Assembly (NCBI RefSeq): GCF_001426225.1
Contig: NZ_LMRT01000001.1
Span: 1,014,057-1,078,056 of the forward strand
Source of the DNA: Allobosea sp. Leaf344
GTDB taxonomy: Bacteria > Pseudomonadota > Alphaproteobacteria > Rhizobiales > Beijerinckiaceae
Direction: 5' to 3'
DNA: 64,000 nucleotides
The notes beneath the pieces are model-generated. The model saw nothing but the letters and a program-made list of their open reading frames with translations. It searched no databases and was not told where the DNA came from. The position numbers were made by a program, and so were the translations under genes. The first letter of the stretch is position 1. Each line of letters starts with the position of its first letter. This document shows positions 1 to 8,390 of this stretch, piece by piece.

Positions 1-565
1 GATCGGTGATGACCTTGGTGGGGCCTCTGCTGGTCAGCCCCAGCGCCGCCCGGTCGCCCTTGCCGGTGCCATGGCCGAAGGAGGTGATGAAGGGCAGCGT
101 CTCGACGAAGGCGCGCGAACCCATCGCCATGGTGATGAAGATCTCGCGGCAATGGATCGCGATCTCCGGTGCGCCGCCGCCACCCGGCAGCCGGACCTTG
201 GGCGCGTCATAGGGACCGACGACCGTCGTGTTCAGATTGGCGAAGCGGTCGATCTGCGCCCCGCCGAGAAAGCCGATGGTGATGCGCCCGCCCTGCAGCC
301 AGTAGCGGAACATTTCCGGCACCGAGACGGTGGTCAGAGCGGTGTCGCAGAGCTCACCGTCGCCGATCGAGAGCGGCAGCACGCTCGGCCGGGTGGAGAG
401 CGTGCCGGATTCGTAGATCAGCGTGATCTTCGGCGCATGCGTCAGACGCGCCAGATTGCAGGCGGCCGAGGGCGCGCCGATGCCGACGAAGCAGACATCC
501 TCATCGGTCAGCAGCCGCGCGGCGGCGATGGTCATCATCTCGGAGGGGGTGGCCATGATGCTCAT
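1..565 (-). CDS. pcaJ: CoA-transferase subunit B (3-oxoadipate/glutaconate type), partial
   Basis: Beta subunit of a family I CoA-transferase, which moves CoA between acyl groups, for example succinyl-CoA to 3-oxoadipate in aromatic degradation. The N-terminal 188 codons are visible and the gene runs off the left edge, so the truncation comes from the window. The YESG motif at about residues 51-54 places Glu52 where glutaconate CoA-transferase B carries its catalytic glutamate; a glycine-rich FLGGAQID segment follows. The start ATG (563-565) overlaps the TGA of the upstream alpha-subunit gene (TGATG), so the two are translationally coupled. The substrate is inferred; glutaconate or another dicarboxylate is possible. 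Confidence 0.85.
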   Translation of the reverse strand, partial: MSIMATPSEMMTIAAARLLTDEDVCFVGIGAPSAACNLARLTHAPKITLIYESGTLSTRPSVLPLSIGDGELCDTALTTVSVPEMFRYWLQGGRITIGFLGGAQIDRFANLNTTVVGPYDAPKVRLPGGGGAPEIAIHCREIFITMAMGSRAFVETLPFITSFGHGTGKGDRAALGLTSRGPTKVITD

Positions 566-1422
566 CAGGCGGCCTCCCGCCGCGTCTGCGCGTATTGGGC
601 GAAGGCGTCCGGCCCCTTTTCCAGGACATTGGCCTTGATCCAGGCCCTGAAACTGTCGCGATCGCGCGAGATCGCGTCCCAGGCGATGTAGAAATCATTG
701 GCGCGCTTGTAATAGCCCTGGGCGTAGGAGGGGTAGGCGCCGCCCGGGACATGGGCGATGGCGGTGACCGTCCAGGAGGGCAGGATCACCGCATTGGCGT
801 TGCGCGGCCCGAAATCATCGACGATCTCCTCCACCGTGACGAGCGACCGCCTGGCCGCCAGCACGGCCTCCTTCTGCACGCCGACAATGCCTTCCAGCAG
901 GACATTGCCCTCGCGATCGGCCTTCAGCGCGTGGATGATGGCGGCGTCGGGCCGCAGCGCCGGCACGGTGGCCAGCACCTCGCCGGTATAGGGGCAGGTG
1001 ACCGAGGCGATCCTCTTGTTCACCTTCGGCAGGTCGACGCCCTTATAGCCGCGAAACACCGCGAAAGGCAGGTTGGCGGCCCCGGCCTCATAGGCATTGG
1101 CCATGGCGGCGTGGCTGTGTTCCTCGATCTCGAGCGGGTGGGGCCAGCCATTCTCGACGGCATCGCGGAAGCGGTGGAGCGAGCCGACGCCGGGATTGCC
1201 GCCCCAGGAAAAGACGAGCTTCTCCGCCAGGCCCATGCCGATCATCTGGTCATAGACCAGATCCGGGGTCATCCGGATCAGGGTCAGCCGCCTTCGGCCC
1301 TGGCGGATCGCCTCATGGCCGGCCGCATGCGGGATGAGATGGGTGAAGCCCTCCATCGCCACCGAGCAGCCATCGCTGAGCACCGCCTCGATGCCGGCGC
1401 TGAGGGAGAGGAATTCCGCCAC
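565..1422 (-). CDS. pcaI: CoA-transferase subunit A (3-oxoadipate/glutaconate type)
   Basis: Alpha subunit partner of the preceding CoA-transferase, 285 aa from the chosen start. It begins (V/M)AEFLSLSAG and carries the family segment AMEGFTHLIPHAAGHE near residue 25. I chose GTG at 1420-1422 because GAGGAG lies 8 nt upstream and homologues begin at this point. An ATG at 1458 would add 12 residues but lies inside a palindrome that looks like the regulator's operator. The gene forms a two-gene operon with the B subunit and is divergent from an IclR regulator, the usual arrangement for pca genes. The exact dicarboxylate substrate is inferred. Confidence 0.85.
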   Translation of the reverse strand: MAEFLSLSAGIEAVLSDGCSVAMEGFTHLIPHAAGHEAIRQGRRRLTLIRMTPDLVYDQMIGMGLAEKLVFSWGGNPGVGSLHRFRDAVENGWPHPLEIEEHSHAAMANAYEAGAANLPFAVFRGYKGVDLPKVNKRIASVTCPYTGEVLATVPALRPDAAIIHALKADREGNVLLEGIVGVQKEAVLAARRSLVTVEEIVDDFGPRNANAVILPSWTVTAIAHVPGGAYPSYAQGYYKRANDFYIAWDAISRDRDSFRAWIKANVLEKGPDAFAQYAQTRREAA

Positions 1423-1440
1423 CTTGACATCTCCTCGATC

Positions 1441-1457
1441 TGTGCGCTTATCGCACA
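1441..1457. promoter_or_regulatory. Palindrome in the divergent CoA-transferase/IclR promoter
   Basis: TGTGCG-cttat-CGCACA is a perfect 6-bp inverted repeat with a 5-bp spacer, lying between the pcaI-like GTG start (1422) and the iclR start (1504). A further CGCAC half-site follows at 1471-1475. IclR-family proteins commonly bind short palindromes in the intergenic region they share with their target, so this is a candidate operator for both genes. No binding is demonstrated by the sequence. Confidence 0.5.
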
Positions 1458-1503
1458 TTGTTTTGATATTCGCACTTTAGGCAAGGGTTTTCGGCGGGTC
1501 AAC

Positions 1504-2271
1504 ATGGCGGCGGAGGCACCTGACCGCGATCACATGGCGGCGCTCGAAAAGGGGCTGGCGGTGATCGCCTGCTTCGACGGCCGACATCCGCGCCGGGCGA
1601 TCGCCGATGTGGCGCGCGCCACCGCGCTGTCGCGGGCCGCTGCGAGACGCTGCCTGCTGACCCTGACGCGGCTGGGCTACACTGCCTATGACGGCAAATA
1701 TTTCAGCCTCACCCCGCGTGTCCTGCGGCTCGGCTATGCCTGGCTGTCCTCCACCGCGCTGCCGCAGCTGGTGCAGCCCTTCCTGGAGCGTCTCTCCGAG
1801 GACACCCATGAATCCTGCTCCGCCTCGCTGCTCGACGGGCATGAGATCGTCTATATCGCGCGTTCGGCCCAGCGCCGGATCATGTCGGTGGGGCTCTCCG
1901 TCGGCTCGCGCCTGCCGGGCTTCTGCTCCTCGATGGGGCGGGTTCTGCTGGCGGCGAGGCCCGAGCCGGAGGCGCGGGCGCTGATGCTGGCGGGCGGGCT
2001 GCAGCCGCAGACCGCCCGGACGATCACCGATATCGACGCGCTGATGCAGATTTTGGCCGGGGTGCGGCGGCAGGGCCATGCGCTGGTCGACCAGGAGCTC
2101 GAGCTCGGCCTGGTCTCGCTGGCGATGCCGCTGCTGAATGCACGCGGCGAGGTGGTGGCCGCCTTCAACCTCTCCGCCCAGGCGCAGCGCCATACGGCGC
2201 AGGAGATGGAACGGCTGTTCCTGCCGAAAATGCGCCAGACCCAGGCGCTGCTGCGGCCGCTGATCGGATGA
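1504..2271 (+). CDS. IclR family transcriptional regulator (PcaR-like)
   Basis: A 255-aa regulator with an N-terminal winged helix (about residues 12-70, including the RRAIADVARATALSRAAARR recognition region) and a C-terminal IclR effector domain (about 80-250). It is divergent from the CoA-transferase pair, so it probably controls that operon in response to an aromatic or dicarboxylic metabolite. The start at 1504 gives the normal family length; the open frame extends far upstream but only antisense to the CoA-transferase gene. The stop overlaps a possible alternative start of the next gene. The family is certain; the effector is unknown. Confidence 0.9.
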   Translation: MAAEAPDRDHMAALEKGLAVIACFDGRHPRRAIADVARATALSRAAARRCLLTLTRLGYTAYDGKYFSLTPRVLRLGYAWLSSTALPQLVQPFLERLSEDTHESCSASLLDGHEIVYIARSAQRRIMSVGLSVGSRLPGFCSSMGRVLLAARPEPEARALMLAGGLQPQTARTITDIDALMQILAGVRRQGHALVDQELELGLVSLAMPLLNARGEVVAAFNLSAQAQRHTAQEMERLFLPKMRQTQALLRPLIG

Positions 2272-2294
2272 GGCGGGATGCGAGGGAGCCGGCC

Positions 2295-3197
2295 ATGTCA
2301 GCCATCGAGATCGCCTGCGCGCGCTATGCCGCGCTGATCCACCCCGCCTGCGGCGGGATGGTCGGCGCGTTGAGCTGGCGCGCGCCCGATGGCCGGACGC
2401 ACCAGATCCTGCGGCCGGAGAGCGACCGCGCCCCCTCGACGGCGCAGCCGAACCATTTCGGGACCTGGGCGATGCTGCCCTTCGCCAACCGCGCCTTCGG
2501 CAGTGTGGTCGATGACGGCGCGCGCCGCTTCGCGGTCCCCCCCAACGATCCCGCCGGCACCATTCACGGCTTCGGCTGGCAGTCCGGCTGGGAGGTGCTG
2601 AAGCAGGATGCCGGTCATACCGTGCTCGAACATGTCCGCAGCGACGGTCCGGACCCCTATCGATACCGCGCCGTGCAGGAGATCAGGCTGGATCACGACG
2701 GTATGACCATCGGTATGACCGTGACCAATCTGGCGCAGACGGCACTACCTTACGGGATGGGGCACCATCCCTGGTTCGCCTGCGCGGCGGATACGCGGCT
2801 GCGGATGCGGGCGCAGGCGGCGCTGGTCTTCGGCGAGGGCTTTCGCGCCAGCGGCCATCGCGCTCTCGACGGGGGCGGCCCCTATGCGCAGGGGCCGGTC
2901 TTCGGAACCGGCCGGGAGACGGCCTGGAGCTTCCTGGGCTGGGACGGCGTGGCGGAGATCGAAACGCCGTCCAGCGGCCTCGCCATCCGGCTCAGCGCGA
3001 GCGAAACCCTGCGCTGCCCCGTGGTGTGGTCGCCGGCCGGGGCAAATTTCCTCTGTGTCGAGCCCCAGAGCCATGCGATCGGCTCACCCAGCGAAGCCGC
3101 CGCCCGCGATGTCGCGCCGCTCACCAGGCTCGGGCCCGGCGAGACCCTGGCCGGATGGATACGGATCGAAGCGGGCGTCGCGCGCGTCGAGGCCTGA
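2295..3197 (+). CDS. Aldose 1-epimerase (mutarotase)
   Basis: A 300-aa galactose-mutarotase-like enzyme that interconverts alpha and beta anomers of aldoses. Family signatures are FANRAF (substrate-binding Asn-Arg), IHGFGW (first active-site His), YGMGHHPWF (second His) and CVEPQSH with the catalytic Glu. The ATG at 2295 is preceded by GAGGGAG; an alternative ATG at 2268 would overlap the iclR stop as ATGA and add 9 residues. The close spacing to iclR suggests co-transcription with the regulator, but no sugar-metabolism genes lie nearby to fix the substrate. Confidence 0.88.
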   Translation: MSAIEIACARYAALIHPACGGMVGALSWRAPDGRTHQILRPESDRAPSTAQPNHFGTWAMLPFANRAFGSVVDDGARRFAVPPNDPAGTIHGFGWQSGWEVLKQDAGHTVLEHVRSDGPDPYRYRAVQEIRLDHDGMTIGMTVTNLAQTALPYGMGHHPWFACAADTRLRMRAQAALVFGEGFRASGHRALDGGGPYAQGPVFGTGRETAWSFLGWDGVAEIETPSSGLAIRLSASETLRCPVVWSPAGANFLCVEPQSHAIGSPSEAAARDVAPLTRLGPGETLAGWIRIEAGVARVEA

Positions 3198-3248
3198 GCG
3201 CAGGCCGGCGCGACAGCCGCACTCTCCGCGGCGGCTCTCGGCGAGCGT

Positions 3249-3914
3249 TCAGCGCCAGTTCGGCCAGGCCTGCTGCGGCTGATAGCCATAGGCGCCGGCC
3301 GGAAGGCCTGGTCTCAGCAGGATCTCGCCGCGGGCGGCGTTCCAGTTCGGCGCGCCGCGACCCTGGCCGGCCAGCGCCGGCTGCTTGATCCTGGCCGGAG
3401 CCTTGGCGAGCTTGGACTTGCCGGTCGAGGCCTTGGCGAGCTTGGTCTTGGCGCCGGTCGACGCCTTGGCGAATTGCGAATAGCCGTCGGGAGCGACGCC
3501 GTTCAGCGCGATCCGCGTCTGGCCGGCGCCATGCTTCTTGACCAAGGCGAAGAGCTTGGCCGCATTGGCCGGATGCAGGCGGATGCAGCCATGCGAAGCG
3601 GGCCGGCCGAGCGCGCGCACCGCGGTCGTGCCATGGATCGCATAGCCGCCATGGAAGAACACGGCGCTGGGCATGGCCCCGCCATATTTCCGGGAATACC
3701 AGTTCTTCTCCAGCCTGGTCGGGCGGAAGACGCCGTTGGGCGTGCGATAGCCCTTGCGGCCCGAGGAGATCGCCCAATTATAGCTCTCGCCATCGGTGGT
3801 GGTGACCTGGATGCGCTGCGCCGCGATGTCGACGCGGACATCGACGCCGGCCCTGGCGGGGGCGGCAAACAGCGACAGGGCCATGACGGCCAGGATGCCG
3901 AGTACGCGACGCAT
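3249..3914 (-). CDS. L,D-transpeptidase (YkuD domain), exported
   Basis: A 221-aa periplasmic enzyme that forms 3-3 crosslinks in peptidoglycan or attaches proteins to it. It has a signal peptide (residues 1-22, cleavage after ARA) and a YkuD domain (about 25-130) with the full catalytic set: HGT around His94 and SHGCIRL with His108 and Cys110. The tail after residue 140 is Lys/Ala rich with imperfect KAST(G)-KLAKA repeats, which could bind peptidoglycan. The gene is monocistronic and convergent with the mutarotase gene. Confidence 0.93.
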   Translation of the reverse strand: MRRVLGILAVMALSLFAAPARAGVDVRVDIAAQRIQVTTTDGESYNWAISSGRKGYRTPNGVFRPTRLEKNWYSRKYGGAMPSAVFFHGGYAIHGTTAVRALGRPASHGCIRLHPANAAKLFALVKKHGAGQTRIALNGVAPDGYSQFAKASTGAKTKLAKASTGKSKLAKAPARIKQPALAGQGRGAPNWNAARGEILLRPGLPAGAYGYQPQQAWPNWR

Positions 3915-4144
3915 GACACAACTCCGAGACCGAAACCCTGTGAATTCGGCGTTGTCGAGCGCCTGGGCGCCGCCGCCATGGCTTCAGGAAACTCCCCCGC
4001 GACAGGCTTGTAAAGCGCCAAGCGCGGACGTGGTTTAAGCCGCGCCAAACCGGCCGCGCGGAGCGGGCCCTATCGGGCACCGCGGCCAAGGTGTAGCACC
4101 GCTTCGCCTCGTAACCCCGCCCTCACCGTCAGCCGGCCGGTCCC

Positions 4145-4894
4145 ATGTTCGAAATCCTGCTTCCCGCCGGCGTGCCGCCGATGATCGCGCTGCTGCTGAT
4201 CGCGGTCAGCTTCGTGACCTCGGCCTTCACGGCCGCCTTCGGCATCGGCGGCGGAACGGTGATGCTGGGCGCGCTGGCCGGGGCCGTGCCCCCCGGGGTG
4301 ATCATCGCGGTGCATGGGCTGGTGCAGGTCGGCTCCAATCTCGGCCGCTCCTATGTGCAGCGCGCGCATGCGCTCTGGCCGCTGGTGGCGCGGTTCACGC
4401 TGGGCTCGCTGGCCGGGGTCGCGCTCGGCGCGCTCTTCGTGGTCGCCTTGCCGGAGCGAGTGCTGCTCGGGCTGCTCGGGGTCTTCATCCTCGCCATGGC
4501 CTGGATCCGCAAGCCGCGGATCCCGGGGCTGGCATCGACCGGGCTGTTGATCGGCGGCGCGCTCTCCACCTTCATCACCATGTTCGTCGGCGCCACCGGG
4601 CCGTTCGTGCAGGCGCTGCTGCTGCCCCTTAACCTTGAGAAGCGCCAGCTGATCGCCACCCATGCCGTCTGCACCACGATCCAGCATCTGCTGAAGGTCT
4701 TCGCCTTCGGCCTGCTCGGCTTCTCCTTCGCGGATTGGCTGCCGCTGGTGGCGGCGATGATCCTGTCCGGCTTCGCCGGAACGCTGGCCGGGACGCGGTT
4801 GCTGGAGCGGCTGCCGGAGCGCTGGTTCCTGCTGACGATCAAGCTGGTGCTGACGATCGTCGGCCTGGATCTGCTGCGGCGCGCGCTGCTCTAG
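4145..4894 (+). CDS. Sulfite exporter TauE/SafE (TSUP) family membrane protein
   Basis: A 249-aa polytopic inner-membrane protein with about seven to eight hydrophobic segments across its length. The N-terminal glycine motif FGIGGGTVMLG (about residues 33-45) and the mirrored C-terminal half are typical of TSUP permeases, which export sulfite, sulfoacetate or related anions. There are no sulfur-metabolism neighbours, so the substrate is undetermined. No strong Shine-Dalgarno is visible before ATG 4145. It is the last gene before the AT-richer islet. Confidence 0.88.
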   Translation: MFEILLPAGVPPMIALLLIAVSFVTSAFTAAFGIGGGTVMLGALAGAVPPGVIIAVHGLVQVGSNLGRSYVQRAHALWPLVARFTLGSLAGVALGALFVVALPERVLLGLLGVFILAMAWIRKPRIPGLASTGLLIGGALSTFITMFVGATGPFVQALLLPLNLEKRQLIATHAVCTTIQHLLKVFAFGLLGFSFADWLPLVAAMILSGFAGTLAGTRLLERLPERWFLLTIKLVLTIVGLDLLRRALL

Positions 4895-5317
4895 CGTCGA
4901 TCTAGCACTGGAAAGAAAAAACTCACTTATGGCTGTCCTCTAACGCAGTTTGGATTTGGACGTAGCCTTAGGTAGCAAGCGCCGCTCGCGTTTCGCTCTA
5001 GATGATGCGGAATTACGAAACGGGTCGCCTCGTCCCCAGTGGTTATAAGTTGGAAGGCATGCTCCCAAAGGCCGCAGGGATTGATTGAAAACGAGCAAAA
5101 CCATCACGCTCCGTTAGCGAAAAACGTTGGCCCACTGGACGCCTTAGCATAGATACGCTATCAAAAATTCGCTCGCTTTGCATGCACATGCAAAGCGAGC
5201 GTACTGGTGGAGGTAAGGGGACATGAGCCCTTGGACATGTAGGCGATAGCCATCATTCCGACCATACACCCCCGCAGAACGACCCGGATGCGCTAACACC
5301 CGAGCCGCCTATGTGAT
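4895..5317. other. AT-richer non-coding stretch (left part of islet)
   Basis: About 420 bases with visibly lower GC than both flanks and no convincing reading frame on either strand. I see no tRNA, integrase remnant or insertion-sequence end. The only strong structure is the perfect 15-bp inverted repeat at 5170-5201, listed separately. Confidence 0.6.
5160..5201 (-). terminator. Perfect 15-bp hairpin with T-run, likely terminator of the islet gene
   Basis: Arms 5170-5184 and 5187-5201 are perfectly complementary around a 2-nt centre (CGCTCGCTTTGCATG / CATGCAAAGCGAGCG). Read on the minus strand the stem is followed by GAATTTTT, so it resembles a rho-independent terminator for the minus-strand gene ending at 5318. 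It lies 117 nt beyond that stop, which is long. It could instead be a REP-like element or the end of a small RNA. Confidence 0.6.
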
Positions 5318-5914
5318 TTAATTGAAGATGTCACGCGTCTTCATATTCTCATGTGCCACCTCCTCGACCGGCTCCACGGTCGCGCTGTTGGTTTCAGTAT
5401 CTTGAGCCCGGTCATTCGTCCCCTCAGACGTTTGATGATCGGGCTCAATCGTTTTCGGCCCATCGAGGGCCAAGCTCCACAAGTTACCCTCACGGGTAAG
5501 CTTCCCTTCGGACTTAAGGCGCGACAACTGCGGACTAAGGGACGTTCGCGGGTAGTCCGTACCAAATTTTGCATTGATGGCCGCCAAGATGTCGCTGGCA
5601 GTCAGCCCGCCTCCGATCACCTCTAAAACCTCAATCACTGCCTCTTTAATAGTCTTCTCAGGGATTCCTCGCTTGCTTGGGAGGCGCCCAAGCAGACGCA
5701 TGAACTCAGCTTCAATGGCCTCCACAGAGAAAGGGCCGAACGTCTTCGGCCCCTCCGCTTCGCTAGCCAGCTCGACGTGCAGCCCAGCAGCCTGAGCCGC
5801 CGCACGAAGCTGCGTGCGCTCTGCGTCGATAGCCTTCAATTGATGGCGGAGAAGCTGCTCTGATGAGGCAAGCTCCTTCATGCGGCCATGGATAAATTCT
5901 TGGAGCGTCGGCAT
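5318..5914 (-). CDS. Hypothetical protein with coiled coil and winged-helix domain
   Basis: A 198-aa protein of unknown role. Residues 1-45 look like a coiled coil rich in Glu, Arg and Leu. Residues 85-150 read as a winged helix: a helix starting TASDILAAINAKFG, a recognition-like PRTSLSPQLSRLKSEGKL, then a short wing ending GNLWSL. The C-terminal 45 residues are acidic and low-complexity. GC content and codon use are lower than in the neighbours, suggesting horizontal acquisition. A palindrome lies directly upstream of the ATG. DNA binding is inferred from the fold; no specific family is recognised. Confidence 0.75.
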   Translation of the reverse strand: MPTLQEFIHGRMKELASSEQLLRHQLKAIDAERTQLRAAAQAAGLHVELASEAEGPKTFGPFSVEAIEAEFMRLLGRLPSKRGIPEKTIKEAVIEVLEVIGGGLTASDILAAINAKFGTDYPRTSLSPQLSRLKSEGKLTREGNLWSLALDGPKTIEPDHQTSEGTNDRAQDTETNSATVEPVEEVAHENMKTRDIFN

Positions 5915-5917
5915 ATG

Positions 5918-5949
5918 AGTCTCGAAACTGCGAGACTATAAGGTCTCAT
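5918..5949 (-). promoter_or_regulatory. Inverted repeats overlapping the start of the winged-helix gene
   Basis: AGTCTCG-N6-CGAGACT (5918-5937) is a perfect 7-bp inverted repeat 3 nt upstream of the ATG at 5914. GGTCTCA follows at 5942-5948, so GAGAC/GTCTC half-sites occur three times within about 32 bp. The position over the ribosome-binding site fits an autoregulatory operator. A TATAGT hexamer on the minus strand lies inside the repeat and could be the -10 element. Confidence 0.45.
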
Positions 5950-6144
5950 GATTCGTGCGGGCTTGCAAGCCAAAGTTGGGGCTTATAAGTCACGACTACG
6001 ATCGTCGTCCACAGGCGATATGGTTAATGGACTCCTTGAGGTTTGCGGCAACTTTGCCAACTTGTTGCAGTCCTGAAGACGCACCTCTGCGGCTATAAGG
6101 GCGGACGTGGCCGATGACAGGATGCTGAGCCGGCGCGGCGCGAG

Positions 6145-7005
6145 CTACAGCATCGGCAGCGAGCGCGGCTTCGGGCCGCGCGGGAAGGCGCGGTTGATCC
6201 GCCCGATCTCGGCCGGTGTCAGCGCCAGCGAAAGCGCCCCGGCATTCTCCTCGACATGGACCGGCCTCGCCGCCTTGGGGATGGCGAAGACGGCGTCGTT
6301 GCGGGTGAGGAAGGCGAGCGCGACCTGCCGCGGCGTCGCGCCATGCGCCTGGGCGATCTCCGCCAGCACGCGCCCGCCGGGGCTGCCGGGAGCGGGGAAA
6401 TCATCCTGGCCGAAGGGGCTGTAGGCGGTGACGGCGATGCCCTGCCCGGCACAGAAGGGCAGCAGCGCATGCTCGATCGCCCGCTCGCGCAGATGATAGA
6501 GCACCTGGTTGCAGGCGATCGCATCGGATGGCGCCAGCGTCAGCGCCTCCTCGAGATCCTCGACATCGAAATTGCTGACGCCCCAGGACAGGATCTTGCC
6601 GTCGCGCTTAAGCGTCTCGAAGGCCTCGAAGGTCTCCTCGAGCGGGTAGGACCCGCGCCAGTGCAGCAGGTAGCAGTCGAGCCTGTCGGTGCGCAGCCTG
6701 CGCAGGGACTGCTCGCAGGCGCGCAGCGTGCCGGATTTCGACGCATTGTGCGGAAGCACCTTCGACACCAGGAAGACCGTGTCGCGACGCCCGGCGACGG
6801 CCTCTCCGACGATCTCCTCGGAGCGGCCGGAGCCGTACATTTCGGCGGTGTCGATATGGAGCAGGCCGAGATCGAGCCCCCGTCGCAGCGCGGCGATCGC
6901 GCCGGCCCGGTCGGCGAGCTCGATGTTCCAGCTGCCCTGCCCGATGACCGGGACCTCGCGGCCGCCGCTCCCGAAGGGTCGCATCGTCGTGGTGGCGCGC
7001 GTCAT
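6145..7005 (-). CDS. Aldo/keto reductase
   Basis: A 286-aa TIM-barrel oxidoreductase using NADPH. The catalytic tetrad is visible: Asp and Tyr in IDTAEMYG (about residues 51-58), Lys in LVSKVLP and His in YLLHWRG. The C-terminal cofactor-binding segment IPKAARPVHVEENA is also typical. It resembles the YeaE or 2,5-diketo-D-gluconate reductase group. It is followed at 36 nt by folC on the same strand, probably by chance. ATG 7005 is used; ATG 6984 is an alternative. The substrate is unknown. Confidence 0.9.
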   Translation of the reverse strand: MTRATTTMRPFGSGGREVPVIGQGSWNIELADRAGAIAALRRGLDLGLLHIDTAEMYGSGRSEEIVGEAVAGRRDTVFLVSKVLPHNASKSGTLRACEQSLRRLRTDRLDCYLLHWRGSYPLEETFEAFETLKRDGKILSWGVSNFDVEDLEEALTLAPSDAIACNQVLYHLRERAIEHALLPFCAGQGIAVTAYSPFGQDDFPAPGSPGGRVLAEIAQAHGATPRQVALAFLTRNDAVFAIPKAARPVHVEENAGALSLALTPAEIGRINRAFPRGPKPRSLPML

Positions 7006-7040
7006 CGCAGTCTCCGTTCGGGGTTCGGGGACAAACGGGA

Positions 7041-8363
7041 TCAGGCCGGGAGCGTTCCGTTGGCGGAGAGGACCTCGCCCGCGAGATAGAGCGAGCCGCA
7101 GATCAGGATGCGCGGCGGCGCCGGCCAGGGACGCGCCGCGATCTCCCGCAGAGCCTGCTCGACCGAGCCCGCCACCTCGGCCACGAGCCCCGATTCCCGC
7201 GCCAGCGCCGCGACCTCCTCGGCCGGGCGGGCGACGAGCGCGTTCTGGATCGGCACGGCCAGCAGCCCCTGCGCCAGCCCCTTGAAATGCGCCAGCGTGG
7301 CGCGGGCGTCCTTGGTCGAGAGCAGGCCGGCGATCATCACCAGCGGGGCGGGATTGCGGTCGGCGAGATCGGCCATGGCCTGGGCCAGCACGCGGCCGCC
7401 ATCGGGGTTATGGCCACCATCCAGCCAGAGCTCGGCGCCCTGCGGCAGCAGATCGACCAGATGGCCGCGCGCCAGGCGCTGCAGCCGCGCCGGCCAATCC
7501 GCCGTCATCATGCCCTGCTCGAAGGCGTGCGCCGGCAGGCCGCCATAGCCGGCGGCGCGCAAGGCGGCGATGGCGGTGCCGGCATTGACGTGCTGGTGGC
7601 GCCCGGCGAGCCGCGGCAGCGGCAGGTCGAGCAGCCCGTCCTGATCCTCATAGACCAGCCGGCCGCCGGCCTCGTGGACATGGAAATCCTGCGCGCCGAT
7701 CAGGATCCTGGCGGCGCCGACGCGCTCGGCCGCCGCCTCGAGCACCGCGGTCGGCTCCGGCTCCTGCGGCGCGATCACGGCAGGCGCCCCGCGCTTGAAG
7801 ATGCCGGCCTTCTCGGCGGCGATCTTGGTGACGGTGTCGCCGAGATATTCGGCATGGTCGAGCGAGACCGGGGTGACCACGGCGCAGGCGGGGTTGGCGA
7901 TGACATTGGTCGTGTCGAGCCGCCCGCCGAGGCCGGTCTCGAGCAGCACGACATCGGCGCGATGCTCGAGGAAGAGCAGAAAGGCCGCCGCCGTCGTGAT
8001 TTCGTAGAAGGTGATCGGCTCGCCGGCATTGGCGCGCTCGCAGCGTTCCAGCGCCTCGACCAGCACCGCCTCGTCGACGAAGCGGCCGCCGCCCTTGGCC
8101 CCGAGCCGGATCCGCTCATGGAACCGCACCAGATGCGGCGAGGTGTAGACATGGGCGCTCAGCCCGCCCGCCTCCAGGATCGCGCGCATGAAGGCGATGG
8201 TCGAGCCCTTGCCATTGGTGCCGGCGACATGGATCACCGGCGGCAGGCGCTTATGCGGATCACCCAGCCGCTCGAGCAGCCTGAGGCTGCGCCCCAGCGA
8301 CAGGTCGATCAGCTTGGGATGCAGCGCCATGAAGCGCGCCAGAAGCGTGTCGGACGACCCCAT
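7041..8363 (-). CDS. folC: Bifunctional folylpolyglutamate synthase/dihydrofolate synthase
   Basis: A 440-aa cytosolic Mur-ligase-type enzyme that adds glutamate to dihydropteroate and to folates. The ATP-binding loop HVAGTNGKGST sits at about residues 45-55, followed by the central LLETGLGGRLDTTN motif and the C-terminal LDGGHNPDGG. Length is normal. It lies in the leftward block accD-folC directly downstream of accD (27 nt), an order widespread in Hyphomicrobiales together with trpFBA. Confidence 0.95.
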   Translation of the reverse strand: MGSSDTLLARFMALHPKLIDLSLGRSLRLLERLGDPHKRLPPVIHVAGTNGKGSTIAFMRAILEAGGLSAHVYTSPHLVRFHERIRLGAKGGGRFVDEAVLVEALERCERANAGEPITFYEITTAAAFLLFLEHRADVVLLETGLGGRLDTTNVIANPACAVVTPVSLDHAEYLGDTVTKIAAEKAGIFKRGAPAVIAPQEPEPTAVLEAAAERVGAARILIGAQDFHVHEAGGRLVYEDQDGLLDLPLPRLAGRHQHVNAGTAIAALRAAGYGGLPAHAFEQGMMTADWPARLQRLARGHLVDLLPQGAELWLDGGHNPDGGRVLAQAMADLADRNPAPLVMIAGLLSTKDARATLAHFKGLAQGLLAVPIQNALVARPAEEVAALARESGLVAEVAGSVEQALREIAARPWPAPPRILICGSLYLAGEVLSANGTLPA

Positions 8364-8390
8364 CGCGCGTTCGGGAACCTTCGTTACGGC

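Noticed and set aside
1..565. pcaJ-like gene as a pseudogene
   Set aside because: The missing C-terminus is caused by the window edge; the visible part is intact.
4895..6144. Integrated mobile element with att sites or tRNA
   Set aside because: Despite the foreign composition I found no tRNA, direct repeats, integrase or transposase at the islet borders.
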